DNA of 64,000 nucleotides from positions 1 to 64,000 of the forward strand of contig DFYY01000007.1 in NCBI GenBank assembly GCA_002383485.1, written 5' to 3'. Source of the stretch: Bacteroidales bacterium UBA4070 (GTDB lineage Bacteria; Bacteroidota; Bacteroidia; Bacteroidales; VadinHA17). The position numbers were made by a program, and so were the translations under genes. Below, one piece after another: positions 1 through 8,651 of this stretch (position 1 is the stretch's first letter; each line of letters begins with the position of its first letter). The notes beneath the pieces are model-generated. The model had not been told where the DNA came from. It searched no databases and was given only the letters and a program-made list of their open reading frames with translations.

Positions 1-10
1 CATTTTATAT

Positions 11-1090
11 TTAACATAACACTAGTTTAGTCACAACAATCAAAGGATACTCACCTATCTTACCCCAAAATTGAGGATGCTTTTCTTCGGAACTTGAAAG
101 TAGTTTAAGTATGGCGCCTCCAAAAAGCTTTTTATGAACATAAAGATTCAAAAAGTATTTATTCACACTTCGCCAAGAGTATATCTCTATGCTCTTACCA
201 TCGCTTGCCCATTTTTTAAACCAGGTGAGGGAATGAGAATAAAAATACAAATGTGATTTTGGCTTAAAAATTCCTGCGTAAAGTTTCCCGGCTAAATGAC
301 GGGAAATGCGATAAACTTGAACAGGAAAAATAGCGATATTCATAAATAAACTTCTATAGAACAGGCTGTACACAATCACGATTTTGGCACTTTCTCTCGC
401 AGTACGACATAATTCATCGAGTGCAGTTTTTTGTTCCTCCTTATGTATATGAAACAATGTATGCTGGCAAAGCACCGCATCACATAAATTAGTTTTCAGT
501 GGAATGCTCTTGATATCTCCACAGATATAGATGCTCTTTTTGGAACCCAAATTTCTCCGGGCCATACGGAGTGCATTAATCGAAATATCAATGCAGATTC
601 TCGTTTCAAAGTTGTCCGATAGCTCAATATACTCTTTTAATCCAACGGGACCAGAGGCGATATCAAGAAGGTACTTGCCTTTATCCCCCAGGTACCTTTT
701 AGCTCGTAACAGGCTCTGAGAGATATATGCATGTGACACATCCCTGAAATCCAACCATTTGCTTGTGTCATTATATCTCTCAATATTATCAACACATTCG
801 AAGTCTATAGAACTATAATAATTGTAAACTCTTTGGCTTTCTCCAAGGCGTTTAGATAATAATTCGTCTCTCCCCTTACCAATGTATAACGCATAGTCTT
901 GAGTTAAAAGCGGGATATCATCAATAATTGGGTAGAAATATGTTTTCGATTGGTTAGTCAATCCTGAGTGAATCAAACCTTTATAAATCTCAGGAATGAC
1001 AATTAATACTTCCTCAAATTTTCTTTCATCCGCAAAATATAAATCTTCACCTGTAAGAGGACAGCGCAATATGGAAATATCAAAGTTCAT
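11..1090 (-). CDS. Class I SAM-dependent methyltransferase with Trm112-like N-terminus
   Basis: A 359-residue protein with a class I SAM-binding fold: motif I LLDIASGPVG at residues 141-150, acidic strand end CIDIS at 166-170, GDIKSIPL at 191-198 and DAVLCQHTLFHI just after 203. The N-terminal 60 residues (ILRCPLTGEDL start) resemble the Trm112-like leader seen on many methyltransferases in glycan or lipid clusters. Substrate cannot be told. The gene is visibly AT-richer than the genes from 2227 onward, as is its upstream neighbour at 1172, which suggests an accessory or transferred segment. The stop lies only 10 bases from the window edge, so downstream context is unseen. Confidence 0.75.
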   Translation of the reverse strand: MNFDISILRCPLTGEDLYFADERKFEEVLIVIPEIYKGLIHSGLTNQSKTYFYPIIDDIPLLTQDYALYIGKGRDELLSKRLGESQRVYNYYSSIDFECVDNIERYNDTSKWLDFRDVSHAYISQSLLRAKRYLGDKGKYLLDIASGPVGLKEYIELSDNFETRICIDISINALRMARRNLGSKKSIYICGDIKSIPLKTNLCDAVLCQHTLFHIHKEEQKTALDELCRTARESAKIVIVYSLFYRSLFMNIAIFPVQVYRISRHLAGKLYAGIFKPKSHLYFYSHSLTWFKKWASDGKSIEIYSWRSVNKYFLNLYVHKKLFGGAILKLLSSSEEKHPQFWGKIGEYPLIVVTKLVLC

Positions 1091-1171
1091 GAAAACCAGT
1101 TAACTATAAATATAAACGATCTAAGATTCAAAGAAGTGTAATACCCTCTTGAATTTAACCCGTTGAATACT

Positions 1172-2179
1172 TCACTTTTGATATATTCCGAAAACACAAT
1201 CGCTTCTTCCTGTTTCCGCAATATAATTGTTCTCCTGTTCAAATAGGGAGCAAAGTAATGATTTTGTTTCCTCATTGTCGGAAAGAAAGTTATGCGAAAT
1301 ATCTTTTAAGAGCAGATGCAGAATATCCCATCCGACCTTTTTCTCTTCAATTGGCTTTAAATATCTGTGGATAACAGGTAAAATCTGCTGTGACTCCACA
1401 GCTTCAGAAGGATCAACAAGATACATTCTTAACAGGCCAGGCCTGTAAATTCTTTCCTTTATTGTCGTACCGTTTGATCTGGTCTTGTACTTATCCGGGA
1501 TCTTTCTTAATAACCTGTTTGCATAATCCAGCTGTTCTATGGTCCATTGTAGTCTATTGGGACCAACAAACTCAAAGATTATGAGATACCCCTCTTGTTT
1601 AAGCAGCGGCAATACCCTTGACCTCATTAATTGGTCTATTCCATTAAAATGATGCAGGCTTGAATTGAACAAAATCAGATCATATGAGTCGGGGTCAAAT
1701 GAGAATGAACGAAAATCCCCGGAATAATATCTTATGTTATTTAAATCAGACTCTGATGCGTACTTTCGGGCTTCTTCAATTTTGGATGGTGCAAGATCTA
1801 TCCCCTCAATCAGACTAAAGTTCTCATATTTCGCAAATTTTCTTTCTCTTGAACCTGTTCCGCAGCCGACGGAAAGCATCCTCAGGCTCTCGGTCTTGCT
1901 AAATAGTTTCTCAACAACATAATCCTCATATTCAACGTCAGGATTTCCTGTGCATTTCTCGTTCCATCGTCTTCTTACTGCTGGTAAAATCCAGAAGTCA
2001 GATGAAGGTGTGACATTATCCCATTTGCTTATAGATCTCTTCTGGCCCGAAAATCGTAGTATGGACTGTAACCCGCTCAAACCCTTATGCTTGATTTTAA
2101 ATTTCAAGTCTAAAAAATCACCAACCGAGATCCAGGTTCTTTCTTTTACCATTATCGGTATTGAAATAGGTTGTTTCAA
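1172..2179 (-). CDS. SAM-dependent methyltransferase
   Basis: A 335-residue class I methyltransferase: motif I MLSVGCGTGS at residues 101-110, EGIDLAPSKIEEAR at 125-138, GDFRSFSF at 154-161 and LILFNSSLHHF at 168-178. The first 95 residues are an unassigned extension and the C-terminal 130 residues carry no motif I recognise. A second in-frame ATG lies at 2152 (residue 10), so the start is uncertain. It reads in the same direction as the methyltransferase at 11-1090, 81 bases away, and shares its AT-rich composition; the two probably belong to one surface-glycan or natural-product cluster. Substrate unknown. Confidence 0.75.
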   Translation of the reverse strand: MKQPISIPIMVKERTWISVGDFLDLKFKIKHKGLSGLQSILRFSGQKRSISKWDNVTPSSDFWILPAVRRRWNEKCTGNPDVEYEDYVVEKLFSKTESLRMLSVGCGTGSRERKFAKYENFSLIEGIDLAPSKIEEARKYASESDLNNIRYYSGDFRSFSFDPDSYDLILFNSSLHHFNGIDQLMRSRVLPLLKQEGYLIIFEFVGPNRLQWTIEQLDYANRLLRKIPDKYKTRSNGTTIKERIYRPGLLRMYLVDPSEAVESQQILPVIHRYLKPIEEKKVGWDILHLLLKDISHNFLSDNEETKSLLCSLFEQENNYIAETGRSDCVFGIYQK

Positions 2180-2226
2180 TTTTAACCTTAAGCTGATCCG
2201 CCGCTTTCGGTTTTCCAGTCATGCGT

Positions 2227-2964
2227 TCAGTCTGACACCGGAGGGATACAGGCGATTTCCCTGATTACCACCGAGGCGCAGACAATCCCGAACGCAGCAG
2301 GCATATAAGACATCGTACCGACACTAGAGGCCTTGTTGCTCTCATCTGAACCCCTGACAATCAGCCCCTTGTTTACCACCTCGGGACTGTAGACCGCTGT
2401 GAACCCTTCATGGACCCCGAGCTTGTGAAGCTTCTTGCGCAGCATCCTTGCCAGGTTGCAGAAGTTTGTCTCCGATATGTCAGCCACGCGGATGGCGGTG
2501 GGATCAAATTTGCCCCCGGCACCCATTGAGCTTACAATCCTCAGGTTGAGCCTGAGTGAATGGTAAACCAGGAAAACCTTGGGCGACAGGGTATCAATTG
2601 CATCCACCACAAAATCATATTTCTCCTCTTCGAGAATATCTATCATCCGCTGATCGCGGATGAACTCCGGAATGATCCTCAGCCGGAGGTCAGGATTTAT
2701 GTCAAGCAGCCTCTCTCCCATCACCTCGGCCTTCTTTCTGCCCGTGGTTGAGATGAGCGCCGGCAACTGCCTGTTACGGTTTGCCGCTGTCACTACATCG
2801 CCATCAATGATTGTCATGGCGCCCACCCCTGCCCTGCATATCATCTCGGCAGCCCATGAGCCTACACCACCCAGTCCTGCCACCAGGACATGAGAACCCT
2901 TCATCCTTTCCAGGGCTTCGGGGCCCAGGAGCATCTCGGTTCGTGAAAGCCAGTCGCCCGTCAC
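2227..2964 (-). CDS. tcdA: tRNA threonylcarbamoyladenosine dehydratase TcdA
   Basis: E1/ThiF-fold enzyme that, as known for TcdA (CsdL), uses ATP to cyclise t6A37 of ANN-decoding tRNAs to ct6A. The 245-residue protein shows the nucleotide-binding loop GLGGVGS at residues 30-36, a following acidic strand (TIIDGDVV) and the adenylation segment NRNRQLPAL. Length fits the TcdA class rather than the longer ThiF/MoeB partners of ubiquitin-like proteins. The start codon overlaps the end of the upstream tatD-like gene by 4 bases, so it is co-transcribed with that gene and gltX. A tRNA-modification role beside a tRNA synthetase is coherent; tsaE (59553) acts earlier in the same modification. Confidence 0.88.
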   Translation of the reverse strand: MTGDWLSRTEMLLGPEALERMKGSHVLVAGLGGVGSWAAEMICRAGVGAMTIIDGDVVTAANRNRQLPALISTTGRKKAEVMGERLLDINPDLRLRIIPEFIRDQRMIDILEEEKYDFVVDAIDTLSPKVFLVYHSLRLNLRIVSSMGAGGKFDPTAIRVADISETNFCNLARMLRKKLHKLGVHEGFTAVYSPEVVNKGLIVRGSDESNKASSVGTMSYMPAAFGIVCASVVIREIACIPPVSD

Positions 2965-3632
2965 AGCCGGTAGTTTAAAAGTGAATTGAAATTATTCCTT
3001 ATCAGGCGCTCTGCCTGATCCGGTGCATATCCGGCAACAGACTCAAAGAGGCGATAGACATCTGCTATTGACTCTCCGGAATCGTCCGTTTCAAGGAGTA
3101 TCCTCTCATGACTCACAGTGCGAAGCACTTCAGGGTTTAATCCCTTACTCCCCAGTGAAAACCAGAAGCCTTCCCCGGCCAGCGATTCCGCAAGGCTGCT
3201 GCCGCCCCTGAAACCGTGAATTATCCAGGGCCTGGAAGGTTTGACCTCTCTGCGGGCATGCAGCAGATATTCCCATCCCTTTACGCAATGGATCACCATT
3301 GGCCTGTCCATCTCAGCTGCCACTGACGCCTGGAACATGAAAGCCTTCTCCTGTGTCTCCCTGCCTGCCCCCTTCATCCTGTCAAACCCTGCCTCTCCAA
3401 TCATCACAACATGAGGGTGGGCAACAGTGAGCAGAAGCTCCGTCTGCAGCTCTGACAGGTTATCATCCGTCAGCTGCCACGGGTGTATGCCGGCAGAAAA
3501 GAGCGTATTGGCAGGAAAATCAGCCGGCACATCATCTCCGGCCATCAGGTTCACTACGCTGACGGTATCTTCCGCTCCCTCTGAATTATGGGTGTGAAAA
3601 TCAATGTATCGTATGTTGCCTGCCTTCATCAT
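2961..3632 (-). CDS. TatD family metal-dependent hydrolase
   Basis: A 223-residue amidohydrolase-fold protein of the TatD family (metal-dependent deoxyribonuclease/hydrolase). Metal ligands expected for the family are visible: DFHTH at residues 11-15, Glu in VMIGEAGFDR, His in MVIHCVKG and WIIHGFRG, and the terminal Asp in LLETDDSG. It is shorter than typical TatD (about 255-265 residues), and Bacteroidota often carry such compact versions. The start overlaps the gltX stop by one base (TAATG) and the end overlaps tcdA by four, so translation is probably coupled. The true substrate is not predictable. Confidence 0.8.
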   Translation of the reverse strand: MMKAGNIRYIDFHTHNSEGAEDTVSVVNLMAGDDVPADFPANTLFSAGIHPWQLTDDNLSELQTELLLTVAHPHVVMIGEAGFDRMKGAGRETQEKAFMFQASVAAEMDRPMVIHCVKGWEYLLHARREVKPSRPWIIHGFRGGSSLAESLAGEGFWFSLGSKGLNPEVLRTVSHERILLETDDSGESIADVYRLFESVAGYAPDQAERLIRNNFNSLLNYRL

Positions 3633-5152
3633 TAAGCAGATGCTGAGAGTCGCATAATACCGTTCTCCATCCGGCGCAGCGTCTCATCCCTTCCTATCAG
3701 GCCTGCAATGTCAAACAGGTGCGGACCCCTTGAGGCGCCTACCAGCAGAAGCCTGAACAGGTTGAGCATGGCTCCTGTATTGTATCCCTTTGAGGCAATC
3801 CATTCTTTCACTTTCTGCTCCAGCACCTCCGGTGCGAAGGGCTGCACCGCGGCAACCATCTCCCGAAGCTCAGTCAGCTGCCGGGGAGAATCAGCATTCC
3901 ACTTCTTCCTGACAACATCACTGTCGTAGCTTTCCGGTGCAACGAAGAAGAAATCAGCCTCATGCCAGAGATCCTTCACGAATCCGGCTCTCTCTTTTAC
4001 AAGTGAGACTATCTTCACCAGTGTGGCACTATCAGGCCGGAATCCCTTTTCATTCACAAGAGGCATGAAGAGTTCTGCCAGCTCCTCACTGCTCCTCATC
4101 TGGAAATATTTGGTATTAAACCACTTCGCCTTCTCTGGATCAAACCGCGAGCCCGACTTCCCCACCCTGTCGATTGTGAATGCAGCAATCAGCTCATCCA
4201 TGGTAAAAATCTCCTGTTCCGTTCCCGGGTTCCATCCCAGGAGGGCCAGCATATTCACAAAGGCTTCAGGGAAGTAACCCTCCTCGCGGTACCCCGAGGC
4301 TGTTTCGCCGTATGGCCAGTAGAGAGGGAAAACGGGAAATCCCATTTTGTCGCCGTCACGCTTGCTCAGCTTCCCCTTGCCTGTGGGTTTAAGAAGCAGC
4401 GGCAGGTGTGCAAAAAGCGGCGCCTCCCAGCCAAAGCTCCGGTACAGCATCACGTGCAGAGGCAACGACGGAAGCCACTCCTCACCCCTGATGACGTGGG
4501 ATATCTCCATAAGATGGTCATCAACGACATTTGCCAGGTGATAGGTGGGCATGCCGTCAGATTTGTAAAGCACCTTATCGTCAAGGGTGGATGTGTTGAC
4601 CATGATATCCCCTCTGATCAGGTCGGAGAAGTGAATCTCCTCATTGTCAGGCATGCGGTACCTGACAACATAATGCTCTCCCGTTTCAATGCGCTGTTTA
4701 ACCTCCTCTGGGCTCAGGGTAAGGGAGTTGCACCTGTTCATTCGTGTCATACAACCGTAGTTGAATGTCTCGCCGCGTGATTCATGCTCCTGCCTCAGAC
4801 GGTCCAGCTCCTCTGCCGGATCGAAGGCATAGTAGGCGTCGCCCTTGCTGATAAGTTCATCAGCATACCGGTGATAGATCTCCTTCCTGTCACTCTGCCG
4901 GTAAGGGGCAAAGGGGCCGCCTTCGCGAACGCCTTCATCAACCCTGATGCCGGCCCATTCCAGGGAGTCCATGATGTACTCTTCGGCTCCCTCAACGTAG
5001 CGCGTCTGGTCGGTGTCTTCGATGCGAAGAATAAAAGTCCCTCCGTGATGCCTTGCAAAGAGGTAGTTATAAAGTGCGGTGCGAACGCCGCCGATATGCA
5101 GGGGTCCGGTGGGACTGGGGGCGAAACGCACCCTGATTTTTCTGTTTGTCAT
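3632..5152 (-). CDS. gltX: Glutamyl-tRNA synthetase
   Basis: Class I aminoacyl-tRNA synthetase charging tRNA-Glu; 506 residues from the chosen start. The HIGH-type signature HIGG is at residues 19-22 after RVRFAPSPTGPL, and the KMSKS-type loop KLSKR is near residue 260. The reading frame stays open upstream to 5275, but the extra 41 residues resemble no GltX. A promoter match (TTG at 5250-5252, 19-base spacer, TATCTTTG at 5223-5230, minus strand) places transcription start near 5216, downstream of that longer start. ATG at 5152 is therefore preferred. First gene of the gltX-tatD-tcdA operon. Confidence 0.95.
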   Translation of the reverse strand: MTNRKIRVRFAPSPTGPLHIGGVRTALYNYLFARHHGGTFILRIEDTDQTRYVEGAEEYIMDSLEWAGIRVDEGVREGGPFAPYRQSDRKEIYHRYADELISKGDAYYAFDPAEELDRLRQEHESRGETFNYGCMTRMNRCNSLTLSPEEVKQRIETGEHYVVRYRMPDNEEIHFSDLIRGDIMVNTSTLDDKVLYKSDGMPTYHLANVVDDHLMEISHVIRGEEWLPSLPLHVMLYRSFGWEAPLFAHLPLLLKPTGKGKLSKRDGDKMGFPVFPLYWPYGETASGYREEGYFPEAFVNMLALLGWNPGTEQEIFTMDELIAAFTIDRVGKSGSRFDPEKAKWFNTKYFQMRSSEELAELFMPLVNEKGFRPDSATLVKIVSLVKERAGFVKDLWHEADFFFVAPESYDSDVVRKKWNADSPRQLTELREMVAAVQPFAPEVLEQKVKEWIASKGYNTGAMLNLFRLLLVGASRGPHLFDIAGLIGRDETLRRMENGIMRLSASA

Positions 5153-5222
5153 AACTGAAAGTTTGTACTGCTGCTTAAAGGTTTTCCGGCGCTTGCTGAC
5201 CAGCCGCCCCGGAAGTGCCCGA

Positions 5223-5252
5223 CAAAGATAAATATTATGCAATGAAGGGCAA
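5223..5252 (-). promoter_or_regulatory. Predicted promoter of gltX operon
   Basis: On the minus strand a TTG (5252-5250) is followed after exactly 19 bases by TATCTTTG (5230-5223), a full match to the Bacteroidota primary sigma consensus TTTG/TTG-N19-TAnnTTTG. Predicted transcription start is about 5216, giving a 5' leader of roughly 64 bases before gltX. Confidence 0.65.
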
Positions 5253-5340
5253 TTTACCCCCGAAGGCAACATCAAAAATCATATTTTGTAATCTCTATTT
5301 GTATTACTTTTACATCATAACGAATTAATCATCAGTCGCG

Positions 5341-6375
5341 ATGAATAAGATGAAAGCTCTCGTAAAGGCCCAGGCTGCCAAGGGATTATGGATGCAGGAA
5401 GTACCCATTCCGGAGCCCGGTTACAATGATGTCATAATCAAGGTCAAAAAATCTGCCATCTGTGGCACTGATCTTCACATTTACGAATGGAATGAGTGGG
5501 CACAGAAAACCATAAAGGTGCCAATGACAATCGGACATGAGTACATGGGCTATATAGAGAAAGCCGGTCCCGGCGTCACCAACGTGAAAGTGGGCGACAG
5601 GGTGACGGGCGAGGGACATCTCTTCTGCGGCACGTGCCGTAACTGCCGCCGGGGCCGTGAGCATGTATGCGAGAACACGGTTGGCATAGGCGTGCATATT
5701 GACGGTTCCTTTGCTGAGTACGTTAAAGTGCCGGCCCGTAACGTAGTACTGCTGGACCATCGCATACCGGACGAATGGGCGGCCATCATGGATCCCTTCG
5801 GCAACGCCACCCATACTGCGCTGGCATTCCCGCTCCTGGGTGAGGATGTCCTCATCACCGGCTCAGGACTGATAGGCAGCATGGCCGTTGCCATCGCCAG
5901 GTTCGCCGGTGCACGCAATGTGGTGGCCACAGACCTGAGCGATTACCGCCTGGATCTGGCAAAAAAGATGGGGGCTGCCATGGTAATCAACCCCAAAAGA
6001 GGGGAAAAGATTCATGACGTGCTGGAACCTCTTCACATGAAGGGTTTTGACGTAGGGTTGGAGATGTCAGGTTCGCCGGCCGCCTTCCGCGAGATGATAG
6101 CCAACATGTATAACGGCTCAAACATCGCCCTGCTGGGGATCCTTCCATCCAACTTCGAGGTGCCCTGGAGTGATATCATCTTCAAGGCGCTGACCCTTAA
6201 GGGAATATATGGCCGCGAGTTGTGGGAGACCTGGTATAAGATGCAGATGATGATAATAGGCGGAATCAACCTTGACCCGATCATTACCCACCGTTTCCAC
6301 ATAGACGATTTCCAGAAGGGATTTGACGTCATGGAAGAGGGTAACTGCGGGAAAGTGATCCTGAACTGGGAGTGA
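5341..6375 (+). CDS. tdh: L-threonine 3-dehydrogenase
   Basis: Zinc-dependent medium-chain dehydrogenase oxidising L-threonine to 2-amino-3-ketobutyrate with NAD+. The 344-residue length matches E. coli Tdh (341). Catalytic-zinc and substrate residues are visible at Cys41, Thr43 and His46 (CGTDLH), and at His65-Glu66 (GHEYMG). Structural-zinc cysteines are Cys95, 98, 101 and 109. The Rossmann loop GSGLIGS lies near residue 180. Its product is the substrate of Kbl, and two Kbl paralogues follow at 8652 and 10018, so this is a threonine-to-glycine plus acetyl-CoA module. It is transcribed divergently from gltX. Confidence 0.95.
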   Translation: MNKMKALVKAQAAKGLWMQEVPIPEPGYNDVIIKVKKSAICGTDLHIYEWNEWAQKTIKVPMTIGHEYMGYIEKAGPGVTNVKVGDRVTGEGHLFCGTCRNCRRGREHVCENTVGIGVHIDGSFAEYVKVPARNVVLLDHRIPDEWAAIMDPFGNATHTALAFPLLGEDVLITGSGLIGSMAVAIARFAGARNVVATDLSDYRLDLAKKMGAAMVINPKRGEKIHDVLEPLHMKGFDVGLEMSGSPAAFREMIANMYNGSNIALLGILPSNFEVPWSDIIFKALTLKGIYGRELWETWYKMQMMIIGGINLDPIITHRFHIDDFQKGFDVMEEGNCGKVILNWE

Positions 6376-6588
6376 GAACCTGCTCAACTCCTGACCTTCA
6401 AACCTTCAGACGTCAGACTTCAGATTGAGACCCGATCACAATCGGGTAGAAATCCCAATGCCCTCAGTGCCTCGGGACCTTCAGAATTCAGACCTCTTTC
6501 AATGACCTGTAAATTTCACAGAGCCAGAGTTCTATTTCAATAATTAGTGCTATCTTGATGTCATAGTGTAGAACTAATCCTGACATCT
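6376..6588. other. Intergenic region with simple repeats and hairpin
   Basis: 213 bases without a gene. It holds degenerate CTTCAGAC-type repeats (about 6399-6427 and 6479-6498) around a perfect hairpin, ACCCGAT-CACA-ATCGGGT at 6430-6447. A second imperfect CCC(A)ATG...CCTCGGG palindrome follows at about 6454-6477. No T-run follows the hairpin, so it is not a clear terminator. The remainder up to 6588 presumably carries the promoter of the ligase gene, but I see no convincing TAnnTTTG. Confidence 0.5.
6430..6447. repeat. CCCGAT/ATCGGG palindrome
   Basis: Seven-base perfect inverted repeat ACCCGAT...ATCGGGT with a CACA loop. A related palindrome, CCCCGA...TCGGGG, occurs at 37904-37920, suggesting a dispersed intergenic element. 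Confidence 0.5.
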
Positions 6589-8292
6589 ATGTCTGATCAT
6601 TCCTCGTATGACGAACTGACAACAGGCTTCAGCTGGGCCATTGCAGAAAAAGAGCTTGAATACAGTCCCGGAGATATAATCAATATTGGCTGGCATTGTT
6701 CCGACAGGATATGCCAGAAGGGCAAGGCAGGCAAAATTGCCCTTTATTATGAGGGATTCGGAGGTACGGAGAAGAGTTACACCTTTAATGACATCAGGCT
6801 TGCAGGAAACACTATCGGTGCATTTCTCCGAAACCAGGGTATCACCGAAGGAGACAGGGTCTGCCTCTTTATGGACAGGATTCCTGAATTGTATCTTTCG
6901 TTCCTTGGAATACTGAAAATAGGTGCCATTGTTCAGCCTCTCTTTTCCGCATTCGGAGATGAATCACTTTTTGTGAGGCTTGAGAATGCAGGGACAAGGG
7001 CTGTCATAACACAGAAAAAACACCTTTCCAAGGTAAGGAAGATCCGTTCAAGACTTCCGGACCTGGAACTGGTAATCATTGTTGACAACATCAAACCTTC
7101 AGAGCTCGAACCCGGAGAAATTCTCTTCAGCCTTGAAAATACTGAGCCTGTCGAGAAATTGGAACTCTGCCCTACCCGTGCAGAGACCCATTCGGTACTC
7201 CATTACACCTCCGGTACAACAGGCCAGCCCAAGGGAGTAAAGCATGTCCATTATTCCATAATGTCACAGTACCTTACCACAAAGTGGGTTCTTGATCTGC
7301 GTGATGATGATATTTACTGGTGCACCGCCGACCCGGGATGGGTGACCGGTACTTCATACGGAATAATCGGACCCTGGAGTCTGGGAGTGACACAATGTGT
7401 GCTCGATACGGGGTTTTCAGCACAGGCCTGGTACAGGTTCATAGAAAAATACCGGATAACAGTCTGGTACTCCGCCCCTACTGCCATCAGATCACTAATG
7501 AAAGCGGGAGATGATACTGTCAGGGAGTTTGATCTCTCATCCCTGCGCCACCTGGCCAGTGTCGGCGAACCCCTGAATTCAGAAGCGGTGATCTGGTCAG
7601 GAAGGGTGTTCGGAAAACTTTTTCACGATACATTCTGGCAGACGGAAACGGGATCGATTATGATCACCAACTTCCCGGGGATGAAAATAAAGCCAGGCTC
7701 CATGGGCAGGACCTTCCCGGGAATTACGGGAGCAGTGCTTGACCCTGTCTCCTACACCCCGATTGATGAGCCTGGGAAAGCCGGGCTGATAGCCTTCAGG
7801 CCAGGCTGGCCCGCCATGATGCGGACATACTGGAGAAATGAGGAAAAATACAGGGAGAAATTCGTGAATGGATGGTATCTGTCGGGCGACAGGTCAACCA
7901 TCGATAATGAAGGCTACTACTGGTTCATAGGGCGTGATGACGATGTGATAAATACCGGCGGGCACCTGGTGAGCCCGTTCGAGGTTGAATCCGCACTGCT
8001 TGAGCATCCGGCCGTTGGCGAATCAGCTGTGACTTCAAAACCTGATGAAATAAATATGGAGGTGGTTAAAGCCTTCATCACCCTCAAGCCAGGTTTCACT
8101 GCCAGTCCTGATCTTGAGCTCGAAATAATGAACTTCATCCGGAAAAAACTCTCCCCACTGGCAATGCCGCAGGCAGTCGAGTTCGTGGACAGTCTTCCGA
8201 AGACCCGCAGCGGCAAGATCATGAGGAGAGTGCTTCATGCCAGGGAGTGGGGTGAAGAGATTGGTGACATCTCAACACTGGAAAATGACTGA
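6589..8292 (+). CDS. Acetyl-CoA synthetase-like AMP-forming acyl-CoA ligase
   Basis: ANL-superfamily ligase, 567 residues, closest in style to acetate-CoA ligases of the B. subtilis AcsA type. The phosphate loop YTSGTTGQPKGVKH begins near residue 206. The acetyl-CoA-synthetase-like block FWQTETGSIMITNFPG, the hinge region (YLSGDRS...GRDDDVINTGGH) and the C-terminal catalytic lysine context KTRSGKIMRR are all present. Family chemistry is acyl-adenylate formation, then thioester formation on CoA. It sits between tdh and an acyl carrier protein, so it may recycle acetyl units from threonine cleavage or load the neighbouring carrier protein. The substrate is inferred, not proven. Confidence 0.8.
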   Translation: MSDHSSYDELTTGFSWAIAEKELEYSPGDIINIGWHCSDRICQKGKAGKIALYYEGFGGTEKSYTFNDIRLAGNTIGAFLRNQGITEGDRVCLFMDRIPELYLSFLGILKIGAIVQPLFSAFGDESLFVRLENAGTRAVITQKKHLSKVRKIRSRLPDLELVIIVDNIKPSELEPGEILFSLENTEPVEKLELCPTRAETHSVLHYTSGTTGQPKGVKHVHYSIMSQYLTTKWVLDLRDDDIYWCTADPGWVTGTSYGIIGPWSLGVTQCVLDTGFSAQAWYRFIEKYRITVWYSAPTAIRSLMKAGDDTVREFDLSSLRHLASVGEPLNSEAVIWSGRVFGKLFHDTFWQTETGSIMITNFPGMKIKPGSMGRTFPGITGAVLDPVSYTPIDEPGKAGLIAFRPGWPAMMRTYWRNEEKYREKFVNGWYLSGDRSTIDNEGYYWFIGRDDDVINTGGHLVSPFEVESALLEHPAVGESAVTSKPDEINMEVVKAFITLKPGFTASPDLELEIMNFIRKKLSPLAMPQAVEFVDSLPKTRSGKIMRRVLHAREWGEEIGDISTLEND

Positions 8293-8332
8293 GAAAGTCT
8301 GAAAGTCTAAAGTCTTAAAGTCAAAAGGTCTG
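8293..8332 (+). repeat. Degenerate tandem AAAGTCT repeat
   Basis: Five imperfect copies of an AAAGTCT-like 8-9-mer follow directly after the ligase stop codon. The complementary type of repeat (CTTCAGAC) lies on the other side of the ligase gene at about 6399-6427 and 6479-6498, in inverted orientation. Confidence 0.5.
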
Positions 8333-8375
8333 AGCACAGATAGTTAATAAACATAAACCTTAAAATGAATCTGTT

Positions 8376-8639
8376 ATGGAAGAAGATAATCTTAATGAAA
8401 TGAAGGAGATGATCCTGAAGTATGTCATCAAGGAGTACATTGATGATGATGACACAACTATAACCTATGAGACACCTCTTATATCAAGCGGTTATGTTGA
8501 TTCTTTTTCGATGGTCTCACTTCTCGTTTTTCTGGAGAACAAGTTCAAGATTAAAATCCCGCCAAGCAAGGCTACGCCTGAGGCTTTTGACAGTGTAAAT
8601 AATATTGTGGCACTGGTAAATCAGTACTTAAACAAATAA
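8376..8639 (+). CDS. Acyl carrier protein
   Basis: An 87-residue acidic carrier protein. The phosphopantetheine attachment site is Ser43 in GYVDSFSMVSLL; the usual DSL is here DSF. Helix II (VSLLVFLENKFKIKIP) and the C-terminal helix are typical. It differs from a housekeeping AcpP in the DSF motif and in its location away from fab genes. Its stop is 12 bases before the Kbl-like gene at 8652, implying tight co-expression. It probably carries a dedicated acyl group for the adjacent ligase and oxoamine synthase. Confidence 0.85.
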   Translation: MEEDNLNEMKEMILKYVIKEYIDDDDTTITYETPLISSGYVDSFSMVSLLVFLENKFKIKIPPSKATPEAFDSVNNIVALVNQYLNK

Positions 8640-8651
8640 ATCGCCTTCATC

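Noticed and set aside
1087..1275. 62-codon minus-strand frame between the two methyltransferases
   Set aside because: It overlaps the 3' end of the 335-residue methyltransferase in another frame and has no features of a real protein.
5153..5275. 41-residue N-terminal extension of gltX
   Set aside because: It resembles no GltX, and a strong promoter match starts transcription inside it.
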